A DNA stretch of 64,000 nt from Salinactinospora qingdaonensis (lineage in GTDB: Bacteria > Actinomycetota > Actinomycetes > Streptosporangiales > Streptosporangiaceae): contig NZ_BAABDD010000014.1 of NCBI RefSeq assembly GCF_039539445.1, positions 71,890-135,889 of the forward strand, read 5' to 3'. Below the pieces are notes generated by a model. The model saw only the letters and a list, made by a program, of their open reading frames with translations, was not told the DNA's origin and searched no databases. Every line of letters begins with the position of its first letter. The first letter of the stretch is position 1. A program made the position numbers and the translations under genes. Below are positions 52,550 to 62,013 of the stretch, piece by piece.

Positions 52550-55513
52550 ATGCTTCCCATGGTCGATGAGGGTTCCCCGGCTGGTAGCTGGGCTGATGGG
52601 CTGTCCGACGCCGCGTACTCGGTGTGGGCCAAGCACGATCGCCGTAGTGACGGCTGGCTGCCGTTGTGGCGGCACATGGCCGACAGCGCTGGCGTCGCCG
52701 GGCGTCTGTGGGACGAGTGGGTGCCCACCCAGGTGCGGCGACTCATCGTCGACGCGCTGCCCGGCGGTGCCGAGGACGCGCGGCGGTTGGCGGTGTGGCT
52801 GGCCGCCACCCACGACATCGGCAAAGCAACTCCTGCCTTCGCTTGCCAGGTCGAAGGGCTCGCCGAGGCGATGCGCCGATGCGGACTCGACATGCCGCTG
52901 TACCGGCAGATGCCCGACCGCAAGCTCGCCCCGCACGGGTTGGCCGGACAACTGCTGCTGCAACAGTGGCTCGTCGAGCGGCACGGCTGGCCCAAAGCCG
53001 CCACCGGCCAGTTCGTCATCATCGCCGGCGGCCACCACGGGGTGCCGCCCAACTATCCGGCCATCAATGAGTTGGGCAACCACCCCTCGCTGCTGCGCAC
53101 ACGCGGCAGCGAGGACATCTGGCGCGGGGTGCAGGACGAACTGCTCGACGTCGCCACCGCCGCGTGCGGGGTGGGGGAGCGGCTGGCCGCCTGGCAGCGA
53201 GTGAAGCTCCCGCAGCCGGTGCAGGTGTTGCTGACGGCGCTGGTCATCGTCGCCGACTGGATCGCCAGCAACCCCGACCTGTTCCCCTACTTCCCCGGCG
53301 AGCGCGGCAGCGACCCCGAACGCCTCGACACCGCGTGGCGCGAGCTGAACCTGCCCGCCCCCTGGGCGGCGACCGAGCCCACACAGCCGGCCGAGGAGCT
53401 GTTCGCGCAGCGCTTCGACCTGCCGGAAGGCGCGCGGATTCGGCCGGTGCAGCGGGAGGCCGTGCGGCTGGCGCGCGAGCTGCCCACCCCCGGCCTGCTG
53501 GTGATCGAGGCACCGATGGGAGAGGGCAAGACCGAGGCCGCGCTCGCCGCCGCCGAGATCTTCGCCGCCCGCTCCGGCGCGGGCGGCTGCTTCGTGGCGC
53601 TGCCCACCATGGCCACCGGCAACGCTATGTTTCCCCGGCTGCTGGACTGGCTGGAGCGTCTTCCCGACGAGCGCGCCGATACCGGCGCGCACTCGGTGGC
53701 GCTGCAACACTCCAAGGCCGCGCTCAACCGGGACTTCGCCGAGCTGATGCGGGCCGGGCGGCGCCAGCATGACCTTGACCGCGACGGCACCGGCGACGCC
53801 TGGCGCCACAGCGAGGACGCCCGATCGGCCTCGGCCGAGCTGGTCGCCCACCACTGGCTGCGGGGCCGTAAGAAGGCGATGCTGTCGTCGTTCGTCGTCG
53901 GCACGATCGACCAATTGCTCTTCGCGGGGTTGAAGAGCCGCCACTTGGCGCTGCGCCATCTCGCCGTGGCCGGCAAGGTCGTGGTGATCGACGAAGCCCA
54001 CGCCTACGACACCTACATGAGTTCCTACCTGGCCCGGGTGCTGGAGTGGCTGGGCGCCTACGGGGTGCCGGTGGTCGTGCTCTCGGCCACCCTGCCCCCG
54101 CAGCGGCGGCGCGCGCTCGCCGCAGCCTACTCCGGAACCGAGGAGGACGACGCGGCTTTCGCGCCGGTGGAGCAGGCTCGGGACTACCCGCTGCTGACGA
54201 CGGCCGCCCCTGGCACTGAGCCGCGGCTGTCGGCGCCCGAGGCGTCGGGGCGCGGCACCGACGTGGCGGTGGAGCGCTTGGCCGACGATCTTGACACGCT
54301 CGCCGACCGGTTGGCTGAGGATCTCGCCGAGGGCGGGTGTGCGGTGGTGGTGCGTAACACCGTCAACCGGGTGCACGAGACGGCGGCGCACCTGCGGCGG
54401 CGGTTCGGCGACGAGCGGGTGACCGTAGCGCATGCGCGGTTTCTGGATCTGGACCGGCTGGCCAAGGACGAGGCGCTGTTGGCCGACTTCGGCCCGCCGG
54501 AGAAGGTCGCTGAACTCGGTGGGAAACGTCCCCACACGCGCATCGTGGTGGCCAGTCAGGTGGTCGAGCAGTCGTTGGACATCGACTTCGATCTCATGGT
54601 CAGCGACCTCGCCCCCGTCGACCTGCTGTTGCAGCGTATGGGGAGACTGCACCGTCACCCGCGCGGCGAGGGCCAAAGCCAGCGGCCCCGGCCGTTGCGC
54701 ACCGCCCGCTGCCTGATCACCGGCGTGGACTGGGAGACGGTGCCGCCCGAGCCGGTGGCGGGGTCGCAGCGCATCTACTATCGCCATCCGCTGCTGCGCT
54801 CGCTGGCCGTGCTGGACCCCTATCTGGCCGAAGCCGAAGACGCTCCTGGTGTGCCCGCGAGCGCCGAAGACGGTCGTCTCGGCAACGTCGTCGGCCTGCC
54901 CGGCGACATCAGCCCGCTGGTGCGCCGCGCCTATGGCGACGAGCCGGTCGGGCCGCCGCAGTGGCAGGAGGCCATGGCCACCGCCCGCAAGGAGCACGAC
55001 GATCACCAGGCCAACCAGCGCTCCAATGCGGGAAAATTCCTGCTCAACCCCGCTGGGCGGGCCGGGCGCGCCCTTGTGGGCTGGATCGATGCCGGTATGG
55101 GTGACGCCGACGAGACCCGCGGCGGCCGGGCGCAGGTCCGCGACATCAACGACACCTTGGAGGTGCTGGTGGTGCAGCGCCGCGCTGACGGCACGCTTGC
55201 CACGGTGCCGTGGCTGGCCGACAACAAGGGTGGGCGGGAGTTGCCCACCGGCGCGGTGCCGCCGCCTCCCCTCGCCCGCACGGTCGCCGCCTGCGGGCTG
55301 CGGCTGCCCTACCAGTTCAGCTTCTCCGACGTGCTTGATCGCGCCATCGAGGAGCTTGAGGCCGCCTGCGTCGAGGCGTGGCAGGCCAAGGAGTCGTATT
55401 GGCTGGCCGGCGAGCTGATCCTCGTTCTCGACGAGGACTGTCGGGCCTCTCTGGCAGGATTCGATCTCCACTACACCCCGTTCAACGGTCTTGAGGTGCA
55501 CCATGCCCAATGA
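52550..55513 (+). CDS. cas3: Cas3 HD nuclease-helicase
   Basis: A 987-residue Cas3. An N-terminal HD nuclease domain ('LWRHMADSAGVAGRLWDEW', 'AATHDIGKATPAF' with H88-D89, 'GGHHGVPPNYPA') is followed by an SF2 helicase: motif I 'APMGEGKTEAA' near residue 322, motif II 'DEAHAYD' near 480, 'VVLSATLPPQRRR' and 'QVVEQSLDIDFD'. It degrades DNA marked by Cascade. ATG 52550 or 52559; neither has a good ribosome site. The end overlaps cas8e by 11 bases. Complete and apparently active. Confidence 0.95.
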   Translation: MLPMVDEGSPAGSWADGLSDAAYSVWAKHDRRSDGWLPLWRHMADSAGVAGRLWDEWVPTQVRRLIVDALPGGAEDARRLAVWLAATHDIGKATPAFACQVEGLAEAMRRCGLDMPLYRQMPDRKLAPHGLAGQLLLQQWLVERHGWPKAATGQFVIIAGGHHGVPPNYPAINELGNHPSLLRTRGSEDIWRGVQDELLDVATAACGVGERLAAWQRVKLPQPVQVLLTALVIVADWIASNPDLFPYFPGERGSDPERLDTAWRELNLPAPWAATEPTQPAEELFAQRFDLPEGARIRPVQREAVRLARELPTPGLLVIEAPMGEGKTEAALAAAEIFAARSGAGGCFVALPTMATGNAMFPRLLDWLERLPDERADTGAHSVALQHSKAALNRDFAELMRAGRRQHDLDRDGTGDAWRHSEDARSASAELVAHHWLRGRKKAMLSSFVVGTIDQLLFAGLKSRHLALRHLAVAGKVVVIDEAHAYDTYMSSYLARVLEWLGAYGVPVVVLSATLPPQRRRALAAAYSGTEEDDAAFAPVEQARDYPLLTTAAPGTEPRLSAPEASGRGTDVAVERLADDLDTLADRLAEDLAEGGCAVVVRNTVNRVHETAAHLRRRFGDERVTVAHARFLDLDRLAKDEALLADFGPPEKVAELGGKRPHTRIVVASQVVEQSLDIDFDLMVSDLAPVDLLLQRMGRLHRHPRGEGQSQRPRPLRTARCLITGVDWETVPPEPVAGSQRIYYRHPLLRSLAVLDPYLAEAEDAPGVPASAEDGRLGNVVGLPGDISPLVRRAYGDEPVGPPQWQEAMATARKEHDDHQANQRSNAGKFLLNPAGRAGRALVGWIDAGMGDADETRGGRAQVRDINDTLEVLVVQRRADGTLATVPWLADNKGGRELPTGAVPPPPLARTVAACGLRLPYQFSFSDVLDRAIEELEAACVEAWQAKESYWLAGELILVLDEDCRASLAGFDLHYTPFNGLEVHHAQ

Positions 55514-57212
55514 GTCCGCCGCTTCCTTCGACCTGACCACGCGGCCGTGGCTGCCGGTGCAGCGGCTCGACGGCGTCGAGGAGGAGCTGTCGCTGCGGGA
55601 GGTCTTCGAGCGAGCCGACCGGTTGCGCCGCCTCGTGGGGGACGTGCCCACCCAGGAGTTCGCGCTGCTGCGGCTGCTGCTGGCGATCCTGCACGACGCC
55701 GTCGGAGGGCCGGAGGACGCCGAAACCTGGCACGAGCTGTGGCAGGAGGGGATTCCCGCCGGCGATGTGGTGGAGTATCTGGAGCGTCACCGCGACCGCT
55801 TCGACCTGCTGCACCCCGAACACCCCTTCTTCCAGGTGGCCGACCTGCACACGGCCAAGGGAGAGTATTCGGCGCTGGACCGCATCGTCGCCGACGTCCC
55901 CAACGGCGCCCCCTTCTTCACCATGCGCGCCCGCGGCGTCGACCGGCTCGGCTTCGCCGAGGCCGCCCGCTGGGTCGTACACGCCCACGCCTACGACCCT
56001 GCCGGCATCAAGTCCGGGCCGGTGGGCGACCCGCGCGCCAAGAACGGTAAGGGCTACCCGCAGGGCGTGGGATGGGCCGGCTCGCTGGGCGGGGTGTTCG
56101 TCGAAGGCGACAGCCTGCGCGAGACGCTACTGCTCAACCTCATCGCCGCCGACACCGGCAACCTCAAGATCGACAAGGATGACCGGCCCGCTTGGCGCCG
56201 TCCCCAGAACACCGCCGCCCCGGCCGACACCGCCGGCCGCCCCTCAGGGGTGCGTGACCTCTACACATGGCAGACCCGCCGGGTGCGGCTGCACTACGAC
56301 GCCGAGGGCGTCTACGGCGTGCTGCTGTCCTACGGCGACCCGCTGGCCGCCCACAACAAGCACGACCGTGAACCCATGACCGGGTGGCGGCGCAGCCAGC
56401 CCCAGGAGAAGAAGCTGAAACTGCCGCAGGTCTACCTGCCGCGCGAGCACGACCCGGCCCGCGCCGCGTGGCGCGGCCTGGGGGCGCTGATCGCGGGCCG
56501 CACCCGCGGCGCCGAGCAGGGTAAGGAAGCCGCCGACATCGTGTTGCCGCGCGTCTTGGACTGGATCGCTCAGCTCGCCGTCGAAGGGTTCTTGGAAGAC
56601 GAGCACCGCGTCCGTGCCCGGCTCGTCAGCGCCGTCTACGGCACCCAGCAATCGGTCATCGACGAGATCGTCGACGACGCCGTGGCCATGAACGTCGTGG
56701 TGCTGCGCGAACGCGACCGCGGACTGGGCCAGACCGCAATCGACGCCGTCAACGACGCCGAGAACGCCGTCACCACGTTGGGTCACCTCGCCGCCAACCT
56801 GGCCGACGCCGCCGGGGACGCGACCGAGGCGCCCCGCGACAGCGCCCGCGACCGGGGTTTCGGCACGCTCGACGGCCCCTTCCGCGACTGGCTGCAAAGC
56901 CTCGCCTCCGACCAAGACCCCGGTCAGCGCCGCCGCGACTGGCAGCGCGAGGCCCACCGCATCGTCAGCCGGCTCGGCACCGAGCTGGTTAACGAGGCCG
57001 GTGAAGCCGCGTGGACCGGCCGGGTCATCGACACCAGCAACGGCTCGGTCTGGCTCACCGCCTCCCGCGCCGACTGGACGTTCCGTACCGCGCTGCGAAA
57101 GGCGCTGCCCATGTCCAACGCCGATTCCGAGGCCGATCCCGGATCTGAACAGACCTCTTCCGAGCAGATCCCCTCCGGGGAGACACCACAGACCGCTGGG
57201 GCGCACGCATGA
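55503..57212 (+). CDS. casA: Cas8e (Cse1) large subunit of Cascade
   Basis: A 569-residue Cse1/CasA, the subunit that recognises the PAM and recruits Cas3. The family opening 'FDLTTRPWLPVQRLDGVEEE', 'LRLLLAILHDAVGG' and 'HPFFQVADL' are clear. ATG 55503 is preferred to TTG 55491 since GAGGTG precedes it. Overlaps cas3 by 11 bases and cse2 by 4. Residues 545-569 are a low-complexity acidic tail. Confidence 0.93.
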   Translation: MPNESAASFDLTTRPWLPVQRLDGVEEELSLREVFERADRLRRLVGDVPTQEFALLRLLLAILHDAVGGPEDAETWHELWQEGIPAGDVVEYLERHRDRFDLLHPEHPFFQVADLHTAKGEYSALDRIVADVPNGAPFFTMRARGVDRLGFAEAARWVVHAHAYDPAGIKSGPVGDPRAKNGKGYPQGVGWAGSLGGVFVEGDSLRETLLLNLIAADTGNLKIDKDDRPAWRRPQNTAAPADTAGRPSGVRDLYTWQTRRVRLHYDAEGVYGVLLSYGDPLAAHNKHDREPMTGWRRSQPQEKKLKLPQVYLPREHDPARAAWRGLGALIAGRTRGAEQGKEAADIVLPRVLDWIAQLAVEGFLEDEHRVRARLVSAVYGTQQSVIDEIVDDAVAMNVVVLRERDRGLGQTAIDAVNDAENAVTTLGHLAANLADAAGDATEAPRDSARDRGFGTLDGPFRDWLQSLASDQDPGQRRRDWQREAHRIVSRLGTELVNEAGEAAWTGRVIDTSNGSVWLTASRADWTFRTALRKALPMSNADSEADPGSEQTSSEQIPSGETPQTAGAHA

Positions 57213-57973
57213 CCACAACCACCACCGACAAGCGAGACTTCTCGCTGCGCGAAGTCGGCGCCTTCGTCGACACCCGCGTCGAGGAACTACAGAAGGGCTA
57301 CCTCAAGGACAAGTCCGAAGCAGTCGGTATCCTCGCCCGGCTGCGTCGTGGCGCGGGCAAGCCCATCGAGGACGTCCCCGAGCTGTGGGGACTCGCTCTG
57401 GACGCCGACCTCTACTCGATCCCCGCGAAGAGAAAGGGAGAAAGCGAAGAGCACCGCGAGAAGCGGACCAGAGCCGCCGAGTTTGCTGCCCACACCGCGC
57501 TGACCCTCTACGCCACGCACCAGCAGTCCCACCGCACCGAAAGGATGCACCGCGCCGGCTACGACCTGGGTGGCGCCGTGCGGCGGCTGATGCCCACCAC
57601 CGAGATCGACGAGCCGCTGCGTAGGCGCTTCGTGGAGGTTGGCACCGCGACGAACCTGCGCTCCCTGGCTGAGCGGTTGCGTGAAATCGTCACGCTGCTG
57701 CGCCGTGACGCGGTCCCGCTCGACTACGGGCGCCTCGCTGACCAGCTCTACCTGGTGGCCCAAGAGTTCTACGGCGTGCCGAGTCAGCGGCAAGACGGCC
57801 GCAAGGAGGGCATGAAGGAGGTCCGGCTCTCCTGGGGCCGGGGCTTCCAGGCATACCGCCCCAAAGCCGCCGGTGGCACCGGCACCGAAGAGAACCCCCA
57901 AGCCGGCGCGGAACCGGCCCAAGAATCCGCCCCCGACACCGATACCACTACGACTGACAAGGACGACTCGTGA
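57209..57973 (+). CDS. casB: Cse2 (CasB) small subunit of Cascade
   Basis: A 254-residue Cse2, mostly helical, with 'GILARLRRGAGKPIEDVPEL' and 'AAHTALTLYATHQQ', 'MHRAGYDLGGAVRRLM'. It binds the displaced DNA strand inside Cascade. The C-terminal 40 residues (acidic, Gly/Thr-rich) extend past the usual fold. ATGA overlap with cas8e and GTGA overlap with cas7e. Confidence 0.92.
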   Translation: MTTTTTDKRDFSLREVGAFVDTRVEELQKGYLKDKSEAVGILARLRRGAGKPIEDVPELWGLALDADLYSIPAKRKGESEEHREKRTRAAEFAAHTALTLYATHQQSHRTERMHRAGYDLGGAVRRLMPTTEIDEPLRRRFVEVGTATNLRSLAERLREIVTLLRRDAVPLDYGRLADQLYLVAQEFYGVPSQRQDGRKEGMKEVRLSWGRGFQAYRPKAAGGTGTEENPQAGAEPAQESAPDTDTTTTDKDDS

Positions 57974-59163
57974 GCCGCACCATTCTTGACCTGCATGTGT
58001 TGCAGACCGTCCCGCCGAGCAACCTCAACCGCGACGACACCGGCAGCCCCAAGACCGCCGTCTACGGTGGGGCGCGCCGCGCCCGCGTCTCCAGCCAGGC
58101 GTGGAAGCGCGCCACCCGCCTGGCTTTCAAGGACCTGCTCGACCCCAGCGAGCTGGGCACGCGAACCAAGCGGGTGGCCGAACTGCTGGCCGAGCGCATC
58201 CACAAGCTCGACAACTCCATCACACACGAGGAGGCATGGCCCCTGGCCGCCGAGACCGTGCATACCGCCACCGGCTCCAAGATCGAGGTGCCCAAGCGCA
58301 AGGCCACCACGGCCAAGGACCGCGGCGACAGCGAGCCCGCCCCCGAATCCTCCTACCTGCTGTTCCTCAGCGCCCGCCAGCTCGACGGCCTCGCCGAACT
58401 CGCCGTGGCCGGCCGCGACGACATCAAGGCGTTCTTCAAGGACAAGGCCAACAAGGACAAAGCCAAGCAGATCGCCGACACCCGCCACTCGGTCGACATC
58501 GCCCTGTTCGGCCGCATGGTCGCCGACGGTGCCGACATCAACGTCGACGCCGCAGCCCAGGTCGCCCACGCCATCAGCGTCCACGCCGTCGAGAACGAGT
58601 CGGACTACTACACCGCCGTCGACGACCACCAGACCGAGGCCGAGCCGGGCGCAGGCATGATCGGCACCGTCGAGTTCAACTCGGCCACGCTGTACCGCTA
58701 CGCTGCCGTCGACGTCGACCTGCTGCGCAAGAACCTGGGGGAGGGGCTGCGCGAGGACGAGTCGGTCGCCGAGCCGGTGCGCCGCGCCGTCGAGGCGTTC
58801 GTGCGCGGCTTCGTGGAGTCGCTACCCAGCGGAAAGGTCAACACGTTCGGCAACCACACGCTGCCTGACGCGGTCATCGTCAAGCTGCGCGAGGCGCGCC
58901 CCATCAGCTTCGTCGGCGCCTTCGAGGAGCCGGTGCAGGCGGCCTCGGGGCGTGGCCAACTGCGCGGCGCCAGCGAGCGGCTGGCCCACCACATCCCCCA
59001 GATCGAACGCACCTACGGCGCCGAGGACGGCACCGACACGTGGGTGCTGCGCGTGGGGGAGAGCACCGAGAAACTGGCCGGGCTGGGCACCGAGCTGTCG
59101 CTGCCCGAGCTGGTCTCGGCCGTCGGCACGGCGGTCGTCCAGCGCACGGCTTCCGCGACATGA
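57970..59163 (+). CDS. casC: Cas7e (Cse4/CasC) backbone of Cascade
   Basis: A 397-residue Cas7e that polymerises along the crRNA. 'HVLQTVPPSNLNRDDTGSPK' and 'GGARRARVSSQAWKRATR' at the N-terminus and 'VNTFGNHTLPDAVIV' are family hallmarks. GTG start overlapping cse2, stop overlapping cas5e by ATGA. Slightly longer than the E. coli protein owing to a charged insert around residues 90-125. Confidence 0.94.
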   Translation: MSRTILDLHVLQTVPPSNLNRDDTGSPKTAVYGGARRARVSSQAWKRATRLAFKDLLDPSELGTRTKRVAELLAERIHKLDNSITHEEAWPLAAETVHTATGSKIEVPKRKATTAKDRGDSEPAPESSYLLFLSARQLDGLAELAVAGRDDIKAFFKDKANKDKAKQIADTRHSVDIALFGRMVADGADINVDAAAQVAHAISVHAVENESDYYTAVDDHQTEAEPGAGMIGTVEFNSATLYRYAAVDVDLLRKNLGEGLREDESVAEPVRRAVEAFVRGFVESLPSGKVNTFGNHTLPDAVIVKLREARPISFVGAFEEPVQAASGRGQLRGASERLAHHIPQIERTYGAEDGTDTWVLRVGESTEKLAGLGTELSLPELVSAVGTAVVQRTASAT

Positions 59164-59891
59164 GTGCTCTCGCGCTGCGGCTGGCCGGCCCCCTCCAGGC
59201 GTGGGGGGCTGCGGCCCGCTTCGCGCGCCGCACCACCGAGAACGCCCCCACCAAGAGCGGCATCCTCGGGCTACTCGCCGCGGCCCAGGGGCGCGAACGC
59301 ACCGACGACCTGTCCGACCTGGCCCGGTTGCGGTTCGGGGTGCGCGTCGACCAGCGCGGCGTCCGGGTGCGCGACTACCAGACCGCCAAGCACCTCGACA
59401 CGGGCAATTCCATGCCGGTCTCGGAACGCTTCTACCTGGCCGACGCCGTCTTCGTGGCCGCCGTCGAGGGAGAGCACGCCCTGGTCGAGGAGCTGTACCG
59501 CGCGGTGCGCCAGCCGGTCTACCTGCCCTACCTGGGGCGACGCTCCTGCCCGCCGGCCCACCCAGTCGACCTCGGCCTCCACCGCGACGCCACGGTGGAG
59601 CGCGTCCTGGCCGACGAGCCGTGGCAGGCCGCCGAGTGGCATCAGCGCCGCAGGCGCGGCGAGCGCGAGGTGAGCCTCGACGTCTTCGTCGACGCCGAAC
59701 CCGACGATGTCCGCACCGACAGCCTGCGCGATCTGCCGCTCAGCTTCGACCCGCTGCACCGCCGCTACGCGCTGCGGGCGGTGCGCTCAGGCACCGTGCG
59801 GGTAGCCAACCCCCACAGGCGGGCGGACACCTCGCAGACCCAATCCGCCGTTCCCGAGCACAATCCTGTACTTCCCTTGGAAGGCGACTGA
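59160..59891 (+). CDS. casD: Cas5e (CasD) subunit of Cascade
   Basis: A 243-residue Cas5e that caps the crRNA 5' handle. 'LRLAGPLQAWGAAARFARRT', 'TKSGILGLLAAAQGR' and 'PVYLPYLGRRSCPPA' match the family. ATG 59160 overlaps the cas7e stop; a frame beginning at 59040 is only shadow. It overlaps cas6e by one base (TGATG). Confidence 0.93.
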   Translation: MSALALRLAGPLQAWGAAARFARRTTENAPTKSGILGLLAAAQGRERTDDLSDLARLRFGVRVDQRGVRVRDYQTAKHLDTGNSMPVSERFYLADAVFVAAVEGEHALVEELYRAVRQPVYLPYLGRRSCPPAHPVDLGLHRDATVERVLADEPWQAAEWHQRRRRGEREVSLDVFVDAEPDDVRTDSLRDLPLSFDPLHRRYALRAVRSGTVRVANPHRRADTSQTQSAVPEHNPVLPLEGD

Positions 59892-60619
59892 TGCATCTGA
59901 CCCGGTTTCGCATCAACACCCACCGGGTGGGCGCGCGCAAGCTGCTGTCGTCGCCGCAGGTCATGCACGCCGCCGTCATGAGTTCCTTCGCTGAGGTGCT
60001 GCCCAGCGACAGCAACGGGCCGCGCGTGCTGTGGCGCGTCGACCGCAACGACAAGGCCGAGGTGTTCCTCTACATCGTCAGCCCCGTCAAGCCCGACCTC
60101 ACCCACATGGTCGAGCAGGCCGGCTGGCCTAGTACGGGCACGTGGCAGACCTACGACTACGCGCCGTTCCTGTCGCGGCTGAGCAAGGGTGACACCTGGC
60201 AGTTCCGGCTCACCGCCAACCCGGTGCACAGCATCCGCCGCACCCCCAGCGAGCCGACCAAGGTCACCGCGCACGTCACCCCGCGCCATCAGATCGGCTG
60301 GCTGCTTAAACGCCAGGAGAGCGCCGGGTTCCGGGTGGTGGAAAAGTCTGAGGAGCAGCGTCGGCTGCCCGAAGGCGACGAGTACGAGCTGATCGTGCGC
60401 GACCGGCGCAACTCCGCGTTCCACAAATCGGGGAGCGCGCGGTCGGGCGGAAGGCAGGGCGGTGGCGAACGACGCAAGCCGGTGTCGCTGACCACGGCCA
60501 CCTTCGATGGTCGGCTGGAGGTCACCGACCCCGAAGCGCTGCGCCGCACCCTGACGGCGGGACTGGGGCGCGGCAAAGCCTACGGCTGCGGGCTCATGAC
60601 CCTGGCTCCGGGGCGGTGA
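59891..60619 (+). CDS. casE: Cas6e (CasE) crRNA-processing endonuclease
   Basis: A 242-residue Cas6e that cuts the CRISPR transcript below each repeat hairpin. Catalytic-type H26 lies in 'SPQVMHAAVMSSF', and the C-terminal glycine-rich loop 'GLGRGKAYGCGLMTLAP' is intact. The 6-bp CCCCGC/GCGGGG repeat stem is its expected substrate. ATG 59891 overlaps the cas5e stop; the stop overlaps cas1 (GTGA). Confidence 0.94.
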   Translation: MHLTRFRINTHRVGARKLLSSPQVMHAAVMSSFAEVLPSDSNGPRVLWRVDRNDKAEVFLYIVSPVKPDLTHMVEQAGWPSTGTWQTYDYAPFLSRLSKGDTWQFRLTANPVHSIRRTPSEPTKVTAHVTPRHQIGWLLKRQESAGFRVVEKSEEQRRLPEGDEYELIVRDRRNSAFHKSGSARSGGRQGGGERRKPVSLTTATFDGRLEVTDPEALRRTLTAGLGRGKAYGCGLMTLAPGR

Positions 60620-61581
60620 GCGCAGCGGTGTCGACGGTCGGTAAACGCAGCACCGCCAAGCCGAGCGAACTCACCCGCGTGGGGGATCGGTTGTCGTTCG
60701 TCTACCTGGAGCGGTGCACGGTTCACCGCGAGTCCAACGCCCTCACCGCCGAGGACGGTGAGGGCGTCAAGCACATCCCCTCGGCCACCATCGGGACTCT
60801 GCTGCTGGGGCCGGGCACGCGCGTCACCCACCAGGCGATGAGTGTGCTCGGCGACAGCGGAGCCGGCGTCGTGTGGGTGGGAGAGCACGGCGTGCGCTTC
60901 TACGCGGGCGGCAAGTCGCTGACGCGCTCCTCGGCACTGGTGGAGGCACAGGCTACGGCGTGGGCCAACCGCCGTACCCGCCTGGAGGTGGCCCGCGCGA
61001 TGTACAAGCTGCGCTTCCCCGACGAGGACCCGGCGGGGAGTACTCGCCGGCAACTCCTCGGTAAGGAGGGGAAGCGGGTCGAGGCTTTCTACCACAAGGA
61101 GGCCAAGCGAGTCGGGGTGCCATGGCACGGGCGACGTTTCATCCCGGGAGACTTCGACTCCGGCGACCCGCCCAACCAGGGCATCACCGCCGCCGCGCAG
61201 TGCCTCTACGGCATCGCCCAAGCCGTGGTCGCCGCTCTGGGGTGCGCTCCGGGGCTGGGGTTCGTCCACTCCGGGCACGAGTTGTCGTTCGTGCTGGATG
61301 TGGCCGACCTCTACAAGACCGACATCGGAATCCCCACCGCCTTCGAGGTCGCCGCCGAGAGTTCTGAGGAGGTCGGAGCCCGAACGCGGCGAGCCATCCG
61401 CGACAAGGTCAACGAGGTCGGTCTGCTCGACCGCTGCGTGCAGGACATCAAGGACCTGCTGATCACCGACGAGCCGGAGGCGGACGTCACCGAGGACGCC
61501 CCCGACCGTGTCGGTTTGCAAGTCGACGGGGGGATGACCGTGGACTCCGGTCGTAACCATCGCGACGGGGTGATCTGGTGA
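60616..61581 (+). CDS. cas1: Cas1 integrase
   Basis: A 321-residue type I-E Cas1, the spacer integrase. The three metal-binding positions are recognisable: Glu in 'LLGKEGKRVEAFY', His in 'GFVHSGHELSF' and Asp in 'VLDVADLYK'. GTG start overlapping cas6e by four bases. Together with intact Cas2 and three leader-bearing arrays this suggests active adaptation. Confidence 0.95.
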   Translation: MSAAVSTVGKRSTAKPSELTRVGDRLSFVYLERCTVHRESNALTAEDGEGVKHIPSATIGTLLLGPGTRVTHQAMSVLGDSGAGVVWVGEHGVRFYAGGKSLTRSSALVEAQATAWANRRTRLEVARAMYKLRFPDEDPAGSTRRQLLGKEGKRVEAFYHKEAKRVGVPWHGRRFIPGDFDSGDPPNQGITAAAQCLYGIAQAVVAALGCAPGLGFVHSGHELSFVLDVADLYKTDIGIPTAFEVAAESSEEVGARTRRAIRDKVNEVGLLDRCVQDIKDLLITDEPEADVTEDAPDRVGLQVDGGMTVDSGRNHRDGVIW

Positions 61582-61928
61582 CGGTCATCGTGCTCACCAA
61601 CTGCCCTGAAGGGCTACGGGGCTTCCTGACCCGCTGGCTGCTGGAGATCTCCGCCGGAGTCTTCATCGGCGGTCCCTCAGCGCGCATCCGAGCAGCGCTC
61701 TGGGCTGAAGTGCAGCAGTACGCCGGCAATGGCCGGGCTCTGCTCGCCTACAGCACCAACAACGAACAGGGGTTCACCTTCGAGACCTACGACCACAAAT
61801 GGCGCCCCGTGGACCACGAGGGGCTGACGCTGATCCAGCGCCCGAACGAACGGCAGGTCGCGTCGACGACCTCCAAACCCAAAGGCTGGAGCAAAGCCTC
61901 CAAACGCCGCCGTTTCGGAAATCGGTAG
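61578..61928 (+). CDS. cas2: Cas2e adaptation protein
   Basis: A 116-residue type I-E Cas2 ('MTVIVLTNCPEGLRGFLTRW', 'EISAGVFIGGPSARIRAALW', 'QGFTFETYDHKWRPVDHEGL'). It forms the Cas1-Cas2 complex. Overlaps cas1 by four bases. Array 3's leader begins 25 bp after its stop. Confidence 0.95.
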   Translation: MTVIVLTNCPEGLRGFLTRWLLEISAGVFIGGPSARIRAALWAEVQQYAGNGRALLAYSTNNEQGFTFETYDHKWRPVDHEGLTLIQRPNERQVASTTSKPKGWSKASKRRRFGNR

Positions 61929-61952
61929 GAGGCTCGCTATGTCTGTTTTGTC

Positions 61953-62013
61953 CAATTCTCAACAAGTGGTCAAAACAGCCATGTCCCGCCGATAGCGTCG
62001 CAGGTCAACGAGG
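61953..62013 (+). promoter_or_regulatory. Leader of CRISPR array 3
   Basis: Shares TTCTCAACAAGTGGTCAAAA with leaders 1 and 2, and GATAGCGTCGCAGGTCAACG right before the first repeat. The middle is changed (ATGTCCCGCC in place of ACTCACCGCT). Confidence 0.8.

Noticed and set aside
51194..55651. A 1485-codon open frame on the minus strand across cas3 and the array 2 tail
   Set aside because: It is antisense to a complete cas3 and translates CRISPR repeats as 'GPSPRARGA' units. High GC leaves stops rare in that frame; no domain is visible.
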